DNA from: Glaciecola sp041380235 | Lineage (GTDB): Bacteria > Pseudomonadota > Gammaproteobacteria > Enterobacterales > Alteromonadaceae | Length of the DNA: 64,000 nt | Assembly (NCBI RefSeq): GCF_041380235.1 | Contig: NZ_JBGIYY010000013.1 | Span: 84,497-148,496, forward strand | Reading direction: 5' to 3' | In this document: positions 17,241 to 25,988 of the stretch, one piece after another | Position numbering within the stretch: the stretch's first letter is position 1 | Layout: the number at the start of each line of letters is the position of its first letter | The notes under the pieces: generated by a model | Told to the model about the DNA's origin: nothing | Database searches by the model: none | What the model saw: only the letters and a program-made list of their open reading frames with translations | Program-made: the position numbers and the translations under genes

Positions 17241-19064
17241 ATGAAAGCAAGAAAACAATTTATTAAGGCAATATTAGCTACTGCTATTATTACGACTTTA
17301 TCTGCGTGTAGTCTCGACGGTGAAGACGGCGCTACCGGTCCTGCCGGTGCGCCTGGCGCGTCTGGTAGTACTGGAGCCGACGGAGTACCTGGCGCTAATG
17401 CCCCTACTACTCTTAATGCTACTTTGATCGGTCGTGCAGTTTTGAATAGCTCTGATCCAGAGGGCGGTGCCGAAATCGTCGCGTTCCAAGCAAGTAAAGG
17501 CTGGGTATATGCTGTTAATGCGTCGGTTGATCCGGCTGTGGTCGAAATTATTGACATCAATAGTTTGGATGCAGGTGCACTCACGCCAGACGCAGAAGGT
17601 ATTATTACAAACACAAATGTTGATTCAGCGATTACGTTGGACCTTGCGTCCGATGGCATAACAGGTGAAGCGAATAGCTTGGCGTTTGATAACAATAACG
17701 ACGTATTGGCCGTTGCTGTAGCTACCGAAACTGGCACCCGTGGTGTTGTTGCTTTTTACGACGTAACAGGCGCTGCTCCAGTATTTATAAAAACAGTAGA
17801 AGTTGGTTTTTTACCTGATAATGTGGTGTTTACTCACCAAGGCGGAAAAGCAATCGTTGCCAATGAAGGTGAGCCTGCAGGTGATTACAGTGTTGATCCT
17901 GAAGGTTCTATTTCAATCATAACACTTACCAATGGCGTTCCCGCTGATGATGACATTGAATTAACGTTTGAAGGCTTTAACGGCTTGAAAGCAGAGCTTG
18001 AAGCGCAAGGTGCAGTTTTTGCAAACCCCGATGGTCGAACAATTAATGGCAATCTGTATACCGCGTCTGTTGCTAAAGATTTAGAGCCAGAATACGTGGC
18101 TATATCGGAAGACGACACTCTGGCTTTTGTGGCCATTCAAGAAAATAACGCATTAGCAATTGTCGATTTAACCACAAATACACTGAGCAATGTGATTGGC
18201 TTAGGCTTCAAAGATTGGGGAAGCTTACTGCTTGATCCATCAGACAGAGATGGTGGCGTAAACTTTAAAAACTACCCAGGGCTTTTTGGTATGTATCAGC
18301 CTGACACTATCGACAGCTATAGCTGGAATGGCGCTAACTTCATTGTGACTGCAAATGAAGGTGATGGCAGAGAGTACTTCTTTGACACAGCAGATGAAGC
18401 AGCCTGCGCTGCAGCTGGTGGTTTAGACTTTGATGAAGACGATGGCTGTTTAGCATTTATCGATGAAATACGCGTTGAAGATCTTACACTAGACGCAAAT
18501 TTTGATTATGTTAATAACGACGATAACGATATTGGTCGTCTATTAGTAACGACCTTTAAAGGCGCTACTGACGACAGTACAGATGGCTCAGGAACCTATG
18601 CAGAGCTGTATACCTATGGCGGGCGTTCTTTCACCATTTGGGATACTAACGGATTAGTCGTATATGATTCTGGCGATGATTTTGAACGCATTACCGCTTC
18701 AATTTTTGGTCCACTATTTAATAATAACAACGACGAAAATGAAGGCGACACTCGTTCAGATGCAAAAGGACCAGAGCCTGAAGCACTTGCACTAGGTAAA
18801 ATTAACGGTCGCAATTACGCATTTGTTGGTCTTGAGCGTATGGGCGGCGTAATGGCTTACGACATTACCAACCCATATAACGTGCAATTTGTTAGCTACT
18901 TCGCTAACCGCGGGGTTGCAGAAGGTGCAGATATAACGGGTGATTTGGCGCCAGAAGGTATGTCATTTGTTAGCGCTGAGGACAGCCCAACAGGAGAGCC
19001 GTTGTTAATTATTGGTAACGAAATCTCAGGCAGCGTTCAAATTTATCAAGTTACTCCGGAATAA
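17241..19064 (+). CDS. collagen-stalked choice-of-anchor I type lipoprotein (beta-propeller)
   Basis: 607 residues from the ATG at 17241, which has AAGGA eight bases upstream; the ATG at 17232 is too close to that site. A lipoprotein signal ends LSACS. It is followed directly by nine Gly-X-Y triplets (GEDGATGPAGAPG...), a short collagen-like stalk. The rest is a YVTN-like beta-propeller with EGEPAGDYS, EPEYVAISEDD, GPEPEALALGKINGR and LAPEGMSF segments, as in proteins called choice-of-anchor I or alkaline-phosphatase-like. Many Asp/Asn loops suggest calcium binding. Probably surface-exposed; enzymatic activity unproven. A shared terminator follows. Confidence 0.8.
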   Translation: MKARKQFIKAILATAIITTLSACSLDGEDGATGPAGAPGASGSTGADGVPGANAPTTLNATLIGRAVLNSSDPEGGAEIVAFQASKGWVYAVNASVDPAVVEIIDINSLDAGALTPDAEGIITNTNVDSAITLDLASDGITGEANSLAFDNNNDVLAVAVATETGTRGVVAFYDVTGAAPVFIKTVEVGFLPDNVVFTHQGGKAIVANEGEPAGDYSVDPEGSISIITLTNGVPADDDIELTFEGFNGLKAELEAQGAVFANPDGRTINGNLYTASVAKDLEPEYVAISEDDTLAFVAIQENNALAIVDLTTNTLSNVIGLGFKDWGSLLLDPSDRDGGVNFKNYPGLFGMYQPDTIDSYSWNGANFIVTANEGDGREYFFDTADEAACAAAGGLDFDEDDGCLAFIDEIRVEDLTLDANFDYVNNDDNDIGRLLVTTFKGATDDSTDGSGTYAELYTYGGRSFTIWDTNGLVVYDSGDDFERITASIFGPLFNNNNDENEGDTRSDAKGPEPEALALGKINGRNYAFVGLERMGGVMAYDITNPYNVQFVSYFANRGVAEGADITGDLAPEGMSFVSAEDSPTGEPLLIIGNEISGSVQIYQVTPE

Positions 19065-19080
19065 ATCCAAATTCATACTA

Positions 19081-19108
19081 AAAAAAAGGCGCAAAGTGCG
19101 CCTTTTTT
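19081..19108. terminator. bidirectional terminator between lipoprotein and tail-sheath genes
   Basis: GGCGCA (19088-19093), a three-base loop and TGCGCC (19097-19102), flanked by an A7 run before and a T6 run after, so it can stop transcription from both convergent genes. Confidence 0.9.
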
Positions 19109-19142
19109 GTTATTTCATTGGCATGATTTGCCCAAGCGGCAA

Positions 19143-20705
19143 TTAATTTTGCATGTGTTGTTGGAACGTAATCTCTATAAATTCAGCGGGTCGCGCAATA
19201 GCCACTAAGACCCTAATTCTTAATATGCCTTCAAGTATGTCAACGTTTGTCATGGTATTGCCTAAACCCACGCTGACACTAAAGGCATCTTCTGGCGTTG
19301 AGCCTGCCAAGCCACCTTGCTTCCAAACACCGGTTAGGAAGTGCCTGATCATACTTGCGATTGTTACCCAGGTATTTTCCGTGTTCGGCTCAAAAACGTA
19401 TGCTTTTGTTGCTAATTTGATAGATTCCTCAAGCATAATCATAGTTCGGCGCACATTTATATAGCGCCAATCAAGGCTGTTACCGTCAAGCGTTCTAGCA
19501 CCCCACACAAGTGTGCCTTGACCAGTAAAAACTCTTATAGCGTTAATAGATTTACCTTCTGAGCCTAGGTTAAGGTCTTCTTGCTGGTCATGAGAAACAT
19601 TAACTGTTGGAGAAACAACGCTCAAAAGACTCACGTTTGCAGGTGCAGCCCAAACACCACGAGAATTATCAACCATGGTGTACACACCTGCCATAGCGGC
19701 GGCGGGAGGTAACAAGTTAAGTTGTTGTTGAATGCCTTTTACTATCTCTGGATAGACCTTGCTTATTAAGGTTAACATTTCATGAACTTGTTCTTTTTGC
19801 TCTGTGGGTTGCTCAAGCTTCAGGCTAGAAATGACTACAAGCTGTGACTGCTGTTTGACCAACCTAGCTGCCTTACCCGGACGGCTAAGTTCTTGTTCTG
19901 ATAAACCAATGAGATCAGCAAACTCGAGCTCTAATTCTTTAATTAATATGCCTTCTAAAGCATCGAGGTTTGCCACATTTACAAAACTCACATCACTCGA
20001 TTGCACAAGTGACGTATTCAACCAAGGATAATAAGCAGCAGAATAATTTAGGTAGTGATTCCCTAATTTTGAACGGAAATTGGCAATGCAATCTCCTGAG
20101 GGGTCTTGCCGCGCTTTAAAACCTCCCCAAACATCAAGAATTGACATTCGATTACGCATTTTGCCCCCGCAGTGAGCGACTGATGCGTGCTGAACATCAA
20201 TACACTCGTCTTCACTAAGCAAAACGGCTTCAGGGACAATAACGAGTGTCGGCTCTTGCTCTTTTGATAAAAGGTCGATACCGGCTTTTAATTTTGCGGG
20301 CTCAATACTGTCTTCGTAATTGCCAACAGAGACTATGTAACAAGCTCCCCCACCATTTTGAAAGAACAGTAACATGCTGTAATAAAGCAAGTATTTTGTA
20401 TTAGCCTGTTTTAGTGAGTACGTTTTATCAGCGTGTGTGAAAGTCGTTTGAGGAATGGAATCTGCCGGGTTTGTTGCAACGCTATCTATAATGTTAAATA
20501 AGGGCTGTGGCGCAACACCATAGTAAGTATGAAAGTCTGACATTGACGTGATTCGCCAAGGCTTATTGAGAAGGGTTTCGCTTCCCTTGTCTGCTCTTTG
20601 TGTATAGCCGATAAAGGCAGGGACCGCGGTTGCAACTTCTACAACAGAGTTAGGAAAAGCATTTTTTTCAACTATATATACGCCTGGAGTTTTCAGTTTA
20701 CTCAC
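19143..20705 (-). CDS. phage-tail-sheath-like protein (orphan contractile sheath)
   Basis: 520 residues, with a GTG start preceded by AGAGGA at good spacing. The N-terminus KTPGVYIVEKNAFP...AVPAFIGYT is the hallmark of tail-sheath proteins of myophages and extracellular contractile injection systems (eCIS). The C-terminal half has IRVFTGQGTLVWGART, WRYINVRRTMIMLEESI, YVFEPNTENTW and STPEDAFSVSVG, and the end RPAEFIEITFQ is also typical. No tube, baseplate, spike, LysM or AAA genes are in the window. It lies 21 bases behind the CBS gene at 20727, downstream of gcvP. It may be a domesticated sheath or a leftover of an eCIS; the long uninterrupted frame argues that it is maintained. Confidence 0.88.
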   Translation of the reverse strand: MSKLKTPGVYIVEKNAFPNSVVEVATAVPAFIGYTQRADKGSETLLNKPWRITSMSDFHTYYGVAPQPLFNIIDSVATNPADSIPQTTFTHADKTYSLKQANTKYLLYYSMLLFFQNGGGACYIVSVGNYEDSIEPAKLKAGIDLLSKEQEPTLVIVPEAVLLSEDECIDVQHASVAHCGGKMRNRMSILDVWGGFKARQDPSGDCIANFRSKLGNHYLNYSAAYYPWLNTSLVQSSDVSFVNVANLDALEGILIKELELEFADLIGLSEQELSRPGKAARLVKQQSQLVVISSLKLEQPTEQKEQVHEMLTLISKVYPEIVKGIQQQLNLLPPAAAMAGVYTMVDNSRGVWAAPANVSLLSVVSPTVNVSHDQQEDLNLGSEGKSINAIRVFTGQGTLVWGARTLDGNSLDWRYINVRRTMIMLEESIKLATKAYVFEPNTENTWVTIASMIRHFLTGVWKQGGLAGSTPEDAFSVSVGLGNTMTNVDILEGILRIRVLVAIARPAEFIEITFQQHMQN

Positions 20706-20726
20706 GTGTAATCCTCTAGCTTTACG

Positions 20727-21158
20727 TTAACCCGTCTTATTTATTTTTTTATTATGATTTTCTTCCATTACTCTTAAAATATCTCGCCAACTGACTATGC
20801 CAACTGGCTCAAATTTGTCATTTACGATGGGAATACACGAAATTTTATGGCGGTTAAAAATGCTAATTGCGTCGTATACGTTCGCTTTGGGTCCGAGGGT
20901 AATAGGTTTACGCGTCATAATTTGATGGGTTTTACGATTTAAGGTCATCCGGTCTTGCGGTTTTTCGCTCGGCGTCCCTATAAACGGACTGATTGACTTT
21001 AATAAATCCCGATCGGAAACGACTCCGTAAAGCTTTCCCTCATCAACTACTAATAAATGATGGAATTTGACGTTCTCAAATATTTCTTTGAGCATTTTTA
21101 ATGAATCATCAAACTCGACCGTAACAATCGGTTTGCTCATGATTTTTTCAATGATCAT
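20727..21158 (-). CDS. CBS-domain pair protein
   Basis: 143 residues consisting of two CBS domains (about 1-60 and 80-135), with the repeated pattern PIVTVEFDDSL...HHLLVVDEGKLYGVVSDRDLL and PITLGPKANVYDAI...ISCIPIVNDKFEPVGIVSWRDIL. Such pairs bind adenine nucleotides (AMP, ATP, SAM) and act as sensors for a partner. It starts 12 bases after the gcvP stop with a GAGG ribosome site, so it may be part of the gcv transcript, and it precedes the tail-sheath gene by 21 bases. Its partner is unknown. Confidence 0.85.
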   Translation of the reverse strand: MIIEKIMSKPIVTVEFDDSLKMLKEIFENVKFHHLLVVDEGKLYGVVSDRDLLKSISPFIGTPSEKPQDRMTLNRKTHQIMTRKPITLGPKANVYDAISIFNRHKISCIPIVNDKFEPVGIVSWRDILRVMEENHNKKINKTG

Positions 21159-21170
21159 TGCTGCCTCACA

Positions 21171-24113
21171 TTACTCCGCAAAATCCCGATAAGAATCCAA
21201 ATCCGGACAGCTACAAATTAAGTTTCTGTCGCCAAACACGTCATCGATACGGTTGACCGTTGGCCAAAATTTGTCTCTTGCCACTGCGGCTACTGGGTAT
21301 GCGGCCAGCTCTCGACTATAGCTGCGCGTCCAGTTTGCATCAATAATATCTGCTAAAGTATGCGGGGCATTGTGCAATGGATTATCAATCGCGTCCCATT
21401 CGCCCGACTGTACTTTTTCGATTTCTTGGCGAATACAAATCATCGCTTCAATAAAGCGGTCGAGCTCAACTTTGGCCTCTGACTCTGTCGGCTCAATCAT
21501 CAAGGTACCCGCTACTGGGAAACTCATGGTTGGCGCGTGGAAGCCATAGTCGTTTAAGCGTTTAGCTACGTCCATCTCAGTAACGCCGCTGGCTTCTTTT
21601 AGTGGGCGTAAATCGATTATACATTCGTGAGCGATACGACCGTTCATGCCTTTGTACAAAATCGGATAATGACCTTCGAGCTTTTTAGCCACATAGTTAG
21701 CGTTTAGCATAGCCACTTCAGTCGCTTTGCGCAGGCCCTCGCTACCCATCATTTTGATGTACATGTAGCTAATAGGCAAAATTGACGCACTGCCCCAAGG
21801 CGCAGCCGATACTGCGCTGTTTGAGCCTAGGTCTTCACCGGTGCCGGCAGCGTGTAAATTAATCACAGTGTGGCTAGGTAAAAATGGTGCTAAGTGCGCT
21901 TTTACGCCGATAGGTCCCATACCCGGGCCACCGCCGCCGTGCGGGATACAAAAGGTTTTATGCAGGTTTAAATGTGATACATCGGAGCCAATAAAGCCCG
22001 GAGAGGTTACGCCTACTTGCGCGTTCATGTTGGCGCCATCCATATAAACTTGGCCACCATATTCATGCACGATTTCACAAATCTCTCTAACCGTTTCTTC
22101 GTATACGCCATGAGTCGATGGATAAGTGATCATAGCGCAGCTCAAGTTGTCTTTTACTTCTTCAGCTTTTGCACGTAAATCTTCTAAGTCCACGTTACCC
22201 TTAACATCACAATCTACCACTACGACCTTCATACTGACCATTTGCGCTGACGCAGGGTTAGTACCATGTGCCGATTGCGGTATTAAACAAATGTTTCTGT
22301 GGCCTTCGCCGCGGCTTTGATGATAGCGCTGAATGGCTAACAAACCAGTATATTCGCCCTGCGCGCCAGAGTTAGGCTGCATCGACAGTGCATCGTAACC
22401 GGTAATGTTAATTAGCCAGTCGCTCAGCTCATCAATCATCTCTTTATAACCAAGTGCTTGATTGATTGGCGCGAAAGGATGCAACTGACCAAATTCAGGC
22501 CAAGTAACCGGAATCATTTCAGCAACAGCATTTAGCTTCATGGTGCATGAGCCTAATGAAATCATCGAGTGGTTTAGTGCTAAGTCTTTATTTTCTAATG
22601 ATTTAATATAGCGAAGCATTTCTGTTTCGCTGTGATAACGGTTAAACACCTCATGGCTTAAATATTCAGTAGTACGCGCTAACTCCGCTGGAATAGATTC
22701 GCTGCCGTTTTCAATGATATGCGTATCGAGAGCCGCAACATCCAAACCATGGCCTGCACCCAAAATAACATCGAATAAATCAGCCACGTCTTTGCGTGTG
22801 GTGGTTTCGTCTAGCGAGACACCCACAGCTTGGTCAATGTCGGTGCGCAAGTTCATTCCTTTTGCAAGGGCAGCGTTAATGACGTTGGCTTTGTCACTCA
22901 CTTCGATAGTTAGCGTATCAAACCATGTACTGTGCTTAAGCGTTATGCCTTTGCTCTGCAATCCAGCGGCTAAAATGTCGGCAAAGCGATGCACTCTGTG
23001 GGCAATCGCTGCAAGACCTTGTGGTCCATGATACACCGCGTAAAAACTTGCCATATTTGCCAACAATACTTGCGCGGTGCAGATGTTAGAGTTGGCTTTT
23101 TCGCGGCGAATATGTTGTTCACGAGTTTGCAGCGCCATGCGCAATGCAGGGCGACCGCGAGTGTCTTTACTAACACCAATGATACGACCGGGAAGGGAAC
23201 GCTTGTAAGAATCGCGGGTAGCAAAAAATGCGGCATGTGGACCGCCATATCCCATTGGCACACCAAAGCGCTGTGCACTGCCTAGCGCAACGTCCGCACC
23301 AAGCTCGCCTGGCGGGGTAAGCATGGTAAGCGCCAACATGTCAGTGGCAACCGCTACAATACCATTCTTATCTTGAATAGCGCCGATGAGCTCACGAATG
23401 TCGACTAACTCACCGGTAGTGCCAGGGTATTGCAACAACGCGCCGAAAACATCGAGTGCTGCTGCATCAGCCATTGGACCTTGAACAATCTCAAAACCAA
23501 ACATTTCTGCGCGGGTTTTTAACACATCAAAGGTTTGCGGATGCACGTTGTCAGCCACAAAAAAGGTATTGGATTTTTTGTTTTTTGAAACGCGTTTGGC
23601 AAGTGCCATTGCTTCTGCCGCTGCGGTAGCTTCGTCTAACAAAGACGATGACGCTAATGGCAAGCCGGTCAAATCAATTGTCGCTTGCTGAAAATTCAAT
23701 ATTGCCTGTAGACGACCTTGGGCTATCTCTGGTTGATACGGGGTATAGGCTGTATACCAACCCGGATTTTCAAGTACGTTGCGCAAGATCACGTTCGGGG
23801 TGTGAGTATTGCTGTAGCCCATACCGATAAATGACCGATTGATCACGTTTTTTGCTGCAACTGTTTTCAGCTCTTTTAAGGCATCGACTTCGCGTTGGGC
23901 CTCACCCACGTTTAAAGCTTCAGGCAAGCGTATGCCTTTAGGCACGGTTTGCTGCATCAAATCGTCTAAAGATGTCGCTCCTACTTCAGCGAGCATGTCG
24001 GCTATTTCTTGCTTGCCAGGGCCAATATGACGGCGAATAAACTCGTTTTGATTCTCTAACTCGCTCAAACTCGCTGACGACAAAGTAACATTAGGATTAG
24101 TTGCAACATTCAT
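21171..24113 (-). CDS. gcvP: glycine dehydrogenase (decarboxylating), P-protein
   Basis: 980 residues, the single-chain form with two homologous halves. The N-terminal half has FIGMGYSNTHTPNVI. The C-terminal half has HLNLHKTFCIPHGGGGPGMGP, which contains the Lys that binds pyridoxal phosphate. It decarboxylates glycine and passes the aminomethyl group to lipoyl-GcvH. It is third in gcvT-gcvH-gcvP and is separated from gcvH by 144 bases of hairpin-rich sequence. CBS and tail-sheath genes follow on the same strand. Confidence 0.97.
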   Translation of the reverse strand: MNVATNPNVTLSSASLSELENQNEFIRRHIGPGKQEIADMLAEVGATSLDDLMQQTVPKGIRLPEALNVGEAQREVDALKELKTVAAKNVINRSFIGMGYSNTHTPNVILRNVLENPGWYTAYTPYQPEIAQGRLQAILNFQQATIDLTGLPLASSSLLDEATAAAEAMALAKRVSKNKKSNTFFVADNVHPQTFDVLKTRAEMFGFEIVQGPMADAAALDVFGALLQYPGTTGELVDIRELIGAIQDKNGIVAVATDMLALTMLTPPGELGADVALGSAQRFGVPMGYGGPHAAFFATRDSYKRSLPGRIIGVSKDTRGRPALRMALQTREQHIRREKANSNICTAQVLLANMASFYAVYHGPQGLAAIAHRVHRFADILAAGLQSKGITLKHSTWFDTLTIEVSDKANVINAALAKGMNLRTDIDQAVGVSLDETTTRKDVADLFDVILGAGHGLDVAALDTHIIENGSESIPAELARTTEYLSHEVFNRYHSETEMLRYIKSLENKDLALNHSMISLGSCTMKLNAVAEMIPVTWPEFGQLHPFAPINQALGYKEMIDELSDWLINITGYDALSMQPNSGAQGEYTGLLAIQRYHQSRGEGHRNICLIPQSAHGTNPASAQMVSMKVVVVDCDVKGNVDLEDLRAKAEEVKDNLSCAMITYPSTHGVYEETVREICEIVHEYGGQVYMDGANMNAQVGVTSPGFIGSDVSHLNLHKTFCIPHGGGGPGMGPIGVKAHLAPFLPSHTVINLHAAGTGEDLGSNSAVSAAPWGSASILPISYMYIKMMGSEGLRKATEVAMLNANYVAKKLEGHYPILYKGMNGRIAHECIIDLRPLKEASGVTEMDVAKRLNDYGFHAPTMSFPVAGTLMIEPTESEAKVELDRFIEAMICIRQEIEKVQSGEWDAIDNPLHNAPHTLADIIDANWTRSYSRELAAYPVAAVARDKFWPTVNRIDDVFGDRNLICSCPDLDSYRDFAE

Positions 24114-24159
24114 TCTACGTGACCTGTATAGTAAAAAGTGACATCAATAACAAACAGCA

Positions 24160-24245
24160 GTAAGCCTCGCTTACCGCTTCTATCAAACAAACACCGCATG
24201 TATGACGCTAGTGCGCTACATGCTTAAAGGCAGATAAACTGCCTT
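24160..24245 (-). repeat. three consecutive hairpins between gcvH and gcvP
   Basis: Inverted repeats follow one another: GTAAGC-ctc-GCTTAC (24160-24174); GCATGTA...TACATGC (24196-24223) with an inner CGC-tagt-GCG; and AAGGCAG-ataaa-CTGCCTT (24227-24245). None has a T tract, so they are more likely RNA-stability or processing structures in the gcv mRNA than terminators. Confidence 0.6.
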
Positions 24246-24257
24246 CACACGAGAGGC

Positions 24258-24647
24258 TTACTCGTCGTCTATAGAGTTTTCGTAACCTTCGGCGTCAAGT
24301 AGAGAATCGACTTCGCCTTCATCTTCTGCCTTCACTTTAAATAGCCATCCTTCGCCGTAGGGATCAGAGTTTACTAATTCTGGCGAGTCTTCTAGCTGTT
24401 CATTAATCTCTACGATTTCACCGGTTAGCGGAGCATAAATATCAGATGCTGCTTTTACCGATTCGGCCACAGCGCAATCGTCTGCCTGCGTAACTGCATC
24501 GCCTACATCTGGTAAATCAACAAATACCATATCGCCAAGTAAGTCTTGAGCGTGCTCAGTGATGCCGACAGTGTAAACACCGTCGCCTTCTGCGCGGATC
24601 CATTCATGGGTAGTGGCATATCGTAGGTCTTTTGGGATAGTGCTCAT
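24258..24647 (-). CDS. gcvH: glycine cleavage system H protein
   Basis: 129 residues, exactly the family size. The lipoylation site is the Lys in ESVKAASDIYAPLTG, and the N-terminal TTHEWIRAEGDG and C-terminal GEGWLFKVK segments are typical. The lipoyl arm shuttles the aminomethyl group between GcvP, GcvT and the L protein. The L protein is probably LpdA, encoded at 45926. It is 77 bases downstream of gcvT. Confidence 0.97.
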   Translation of the reverse strand: MSTIPKDLRYATTHEWIRAEGDGVYTVGITEHAQDLLGDMVFVDLPDVGDAVTQADDCAVAESVKAASDIYAPLTGEIVEINEQLEDSPELVNSDPYGEGWLFKVKAEDEGEVDSLLDAEGYENSIDDE

Positions 24648-24724
24648 AAAATATCCTAATATTTTGTTATTGTTGAAGTCTTAAAGGTATGGACGAGTCA
24701 TTGCTCAGCCAGCTACATAAATAC

Positions 24725-25813
24725 TTATAAAACGCTCTTACCATTGCGTACAAAGCTCGGTTTTACTACTTGCACATCTACAGGATTTTTACGCATTTCT
24801 ACCTGCACAACTGCGCCAGGTTGGGCTGAATCACCCGCTGGAATACGAGCCATTGCAATACTATGCCCCAATGTAGGCGAAAATGTTCCTGATGTAATCT
24901 TGCCGTCGCCTTGCGGCGTTTTAACTACCAAACCCGCTCTCAGTACTCCTTTTTCTTTGAATACTAAGCCTACCAGCTTTTCTGTGCCCTGTGCCTTTTG
25001 TTGCTCAAGTGCAGTGCGACCCATAAAGTCTCTGTCGGCTGGCTCCCATGAAATGGTCCAAGCCATGTTCGCGGCTAACGGGGATACGGTTTCGTCCATA
25101 TCTTGACCATATAGATTCATACCGGCCTCTAAGCGAAGCGTATCACGTGCACCTAATCCGCATGGTTTAACACCTGCGTTTAAGAGCTCGTTCCAAAAGT
25201 CATGAGCGCGTGCAATAGGGACCATAATTTCATAACCTGCTTCACCGGTGTAACCGGTAGTAGCAATAAATAAATCTTCTGCCTGTACGCCAAAAAATGG
25301 CTTCATACCGGCAACGGCTTCTTGCTGTGCTGCTGAAAATAAGCTACCGGCTTTTTCTTTTGCATTTGGCCCCTGAACCGCAATCATTGCGAACTCTTTG
25401 CGTTCAACGACATTTACGGTAAAGGGAGCGGCGATTTTATTGAGCCAGTTTAGGTCTTTTTCTTTGGTTGCAGAGTTAACCACTAAACGATAGTTAGTTT
25501 CGTCAAAGTGATACACAATAAGGTCGTCGACTACCCCACCGGCTTCGTTGATCATACCGCTGTAGAGCGCTTTGCCTTTTTGCTCTAGCTTTGCAACATC
25601 GTTAGCCAATAAATAGCGCAAGTAGGCTTTTGCATCTGCCCCAGTGACGTCCACAATGGTCATATGCGACACATCAAACATTCCTGCATCTTGCCTTACT
25701 GCATGGTGCTCTTCAATTTGCGACCCGTAGTTAATTGGCATATCCCAACCAAAAAAGTCGACCATTTTTGCGCCCGATTCTAGGTGTGCAGCGTGCAAAG
25801 GAGTTTTATTCAT
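24725..25813 (-). CDS. gcvT: aminomethyltransferase, T-protein
   Basis: 362 residues from the ATG at 25813 (MNKTPLHAAH), preceded by GAGAG; an in-frame ATG at 25846 would add an untypical 11-residue extension. FGWDMPINYGSQIEEHHAVRQDAGMFDVSHM is split here only by notation: FGWDMPINYG and GMFDVSHM are the folate and catalytic motifs, and GLGARDTLRLEAGMNLYG is the C-terminal signature. It releases ammonia and makes 5,10-methylene-THF. First gene of gcvTHP, divergent from a LysR gene. Confidence 0.96.
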   Translation of the reverse strand: MNKTPLHAAHLESGAKMVDFFGWDMPINYGSQIEEHHAVRQDAGMFDVSHMTIVDVTGADAKAYLRYLLANDVAKLEQKGKALYSGMINEAGGVVDDLIVYHFDETNYRLVVNSATKEKDLNWLNKIAAPFTVNVVERKEFAMIAVQGPNAKEKAGSLFSAAQQEAVAGMKPFFGVQAEDLFIATTGYTGEAGYEIMVPIARAHDFWNELLNAGVKPCGLGARDTLRLEAGMNLYGQDMDETVSPLAANMAWTISWEPADRDFMGRTALEQQKAQGTEKLVGLVFKEKGVLRAGLVVKTPQGDGKITSGTFSPTLGHSIAMARIPAGDSAQPGAVVQVEMRKNPVDVQVVKPSFVRNGKSVL

Positions 25814-25846
25814 GATGCTCTCTGTAATGGTTATTTGATGATGCAA

Positions 25847-25988
25847 TTATTAAGTTGAGTATAGAAAGCGCTGGCAAAGCAAACAAATTAAAAGTTTTTA
25901 TCTATACATAAGGTTTATTAATGTTTTACAAGCTTTTGATTAGCATTTATTATGCAACGCAATGAAATACTTGGTCTGAGGGCTAATT
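25847..25988. promoter_or_regulatory. divergent gcvT / lysR control region
   Basis: 142 bases between the two starts. An inverted repeat GCAT-TTATT-ATGC at 25943-25955 has the size of a LysR half-site pair, but this is weak. No glycine riboswitch fold is visible, so control of gcv by the divergent LysR protein is the simplest idea. Confidence 0.35.

Noticed and set aside
17150..17737. 195-residue frame antisense to the collagen-stalked lipoprotein
   Set aside because: Low-complexity Ala/Pro/Ser sequence caused by the Gly-X-Y repeat on the other strand.
25847..25988. Glycine riboswitch in front of gcvT
   Set aside because: The gap is too short and lacks the paired aptamer cores.
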